Of a DNA stretch of 6,881 nucleotides, positions 6,110 through 6,881 are shown one piece after another (the stretch's first letter is position 1; every line of letters begins with the position of its first letter). The translations under genes were made by a program, and so were the position numbers. Under the pieces are notes generated by a model. That model did not search any database and was not told where the DNA came from. It was given only the letters and a program-made list of their open reading frames with translations. Location: assembly GCA_934489915.1 (NCBI GenBank), contig CAKSSZ010000079.1, forward strand, positions 1 through 6,881, written 5' to 3'. The DNA comes from an uncultured Clostridia bacterium. GTDB lineage: Bacteria; Bacillota; Clostridia; HGM11514.

Positions 6110-6628
6110 TTAGTGGTCGCTGTGAGGATTCTGAATTTCTCTTCTGTTATCGTCAATCAAATCCAAAGCGTCATTAATGGTGCTCAAGGACTCCTTCGCA
6201 CCGGTCAGGGAACGGTTTAAAACATCCTGACTGTCAATAATAATTTCTTCCACCTTAGCCAGAAGGCTATCGGTATATTGCATCATACTTTCCCGAATTT
6301 CACGGGCGTTATCCTGCGCCTGGTTTACAATGTCTTCTGCCTTCTGCTGTGCCTGAATCACAATTTCTTCTTCCATGACCAGCTCTTCTGCTTTGGTTTT
6401 TGCGTCTGCAATAATCCCGTCGGCTTCATTTTGCGCTTCATGTAAAATGTGCTGCCGCTCTTCCTTAACCCATCTTGCCTGCTTTAAATCCTCCGGCAGA
6501 TTGATCCGAATTTCTTCGATTAAATCCAGCAGCTCTTCTTTATCCATCAAGCTTTTGCCGGACAGCGGAATGGAAGCCCCTTTCTCCACAGTATCTTCCA
6601 ACACATCAATCAATTCCAACAAATCCAT
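6110..6628 (-). CDS. Coiled-coil protein downstream of coaD (SepIVA/DivIVA-like, putative)
   Basis: A 172-residue acidic, helical, cytosolic protein. A short N-terminal region (1-48) contains VEKGASIPLSGKSLMDKEEL and LLDLIEEIRINLPEDL. It is followed by a long coiled-coil stretch (about 48-135) of Ala/Glu/Gln-rich heptads such as EAQNEADGIIADAKTKAEEL, then a tail rich in Asp and Ser. Similar proteins beside coaD in Clostridia are often auto-labelled ATPase or V-type ATPase subunit E/H, but no Walker motif is visible, so that label reflects coiled-coil similarity only. The N-terminal pattern resembles, from memory, actinobacterial SepIVA (DivIVA-like division factor); this is an inference. The start lies 3 nt after the coaD stop, with AAAGGGGA (6639-6646) 10 nt upstream inside coaD, so the two are probably co-expressed. 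It is followed at once by a terminator. Confidence 0.82.
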   Translation of the reverse strand: MDLLELIDVLEDTVEKGASIPLSGKSLMDKEELLDLIEEIRINLPEDLKQARWVKEERQHILHEAQNEADGIIADAKTKAEELVMEEEIVIQAQQKAEDIVNQAQDNAREIRESMMQYTDSLLAKVEEIIIDSQDVLNRSLTGAKESLSTINDALDLIDDNRREIQNPHSDH

Positions 6629-6631
6629 AAT

Positions 6632-6881
6632 TCAATAGTCCCCTTTCGGTTTTGATAGCTTTTTGTAAATCACAGGAATGATTTCATCAGGAACCATTCC
6701 CTCCAGCTTGCCGTTGTGAGCTGCCAGCTCACGCACAATACTGGAGCTTAAAAAAGAATAATCTGTGCTTGTCATCATAAATAATGTCTCAATTTCAGGA
6801 TCCTGCTTTCGGTTTGCCATAGCCATTTGCAGCTCATACTCAAAATCAGATACTGCACGCAGCCCTTTAATAATCGTTTGG
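6632..6881 (-). CDS. coaD: Phosphopantetheine adenylyltransferase, C-terminal part
   Basis: The last 82 residues of CoaD; the frame stays open to the right edge (first full codon at 6880-6878), so the N-terminal half with the HxGH nucleotidyltransferase motif lies outside the window. Recognizable parts are IIKGLRAVSDFEYELQMA, ETLFMMT and YSFLSSSIVRELA, the conserved core of bacterial CoaD. The arginine in KGLR matches E. coli R91, recalled as an ATP-phosphate contact. The residue equivalent to R88 is lysine, a conservative change. The enzyme joins ATP and 4'-phosphopantetheine to give dephospho-CoA and pyrophosphate, the penultimate step of CoA synthesis, in the cytosol. The stop TGA is at 6634-6632, and the coiled-coil gene follows after 3 nt. 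About half of the usual 160 residues are visible. Confidence 0.95.
   Translation of the reverse strand, partial: QTIIKGLRAVSDFEYELQMAMANRKQDPEIETLFMMTSTDYSFLSSSIVRELAAHNGKLEGMVPDEIIPVIYKKLSKPKGDY

Noticed and set aside
5801..6220. 139-codon plus-strand open frame across the TPR start, the hairpin gap and the coiled-coil gene end
   Set aside because: It runs antisense through two real genes and two hairpins, and its product is low-complexity with no family resemblance.

Overview
The window looks like chromosomal DNA of a Gram-positive, probably anaerobic Clostridia-type bacterium (Oscillospirales or Lachnospirales would fit). I infer this from strong purine-rich Shine-Dalgarno sites, U-tract hairpin terminators, roughly 45-50% GC, and families typical of Firmicutes: an aminoacetone-oxidase/BaiN-type flavoprotein, a MurR/RpiR regulator, and a coaD gene followed by a coiled-coil protein. 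The lineage was not verified by any search. No phage, insertion sequence, CRISPR, tRNA or rRNA signal was seen.

Left half, plus strand. The 3' part of an O-acetylhomoserine sulfhydrylase gene (metY type, to 802) is followed after 22 nt by a family 3 glycoside hydrolase of the beta-N-acetylhexosaminidase (NagZ-like) branch (825-2534). A hairpin with a U-tract (2596-2634) follows. A 141-residue PPC/DUF296-domain protein (2665-3090) starts only a few bases beyond it and has its own terminator (3102-3140).

Right half, minus strand, read right to left. The C-terminal part of coaD (phosphopantetheine adenylyltransferase) is followed 3 nt later by a 172-residue coiled-coil protein. Next come two successive hairpins in a 141-nt gap. 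After the gap lie three tightly packed genes: a membrane-anchored TPR protein, a MurR/RpiR regulator whose ATG overlaps the TPR stop by 4 nt, and a BaiN/HI0933-like flavoprotein 3 nt further on. The plus and minus blocks converge at the terminator near 3102-3140.

How the genes may work together. MetY makes homocysteine from O-acetylhomoserine and sulfide, and CoaD makes dephospho-CoA. The GH3 enzyme and the SIS-domain regulator both point to amino-sugar or cell-wall sugar turnover, but they sit in different, convergent transcription units, so any link is an inference.

The window is mostly ordinary. The items most worth a second look are: the coiled-coil protein after coaD, which resembles actinobacterial SepIVA from memory; the divergent active-site signatures of the GH3 enzyme; and the two places where a terminator-like hairpin sits directly in front of a ribosome binding site with no room for a promoter between them, which suggests attenuation or readthrough control.
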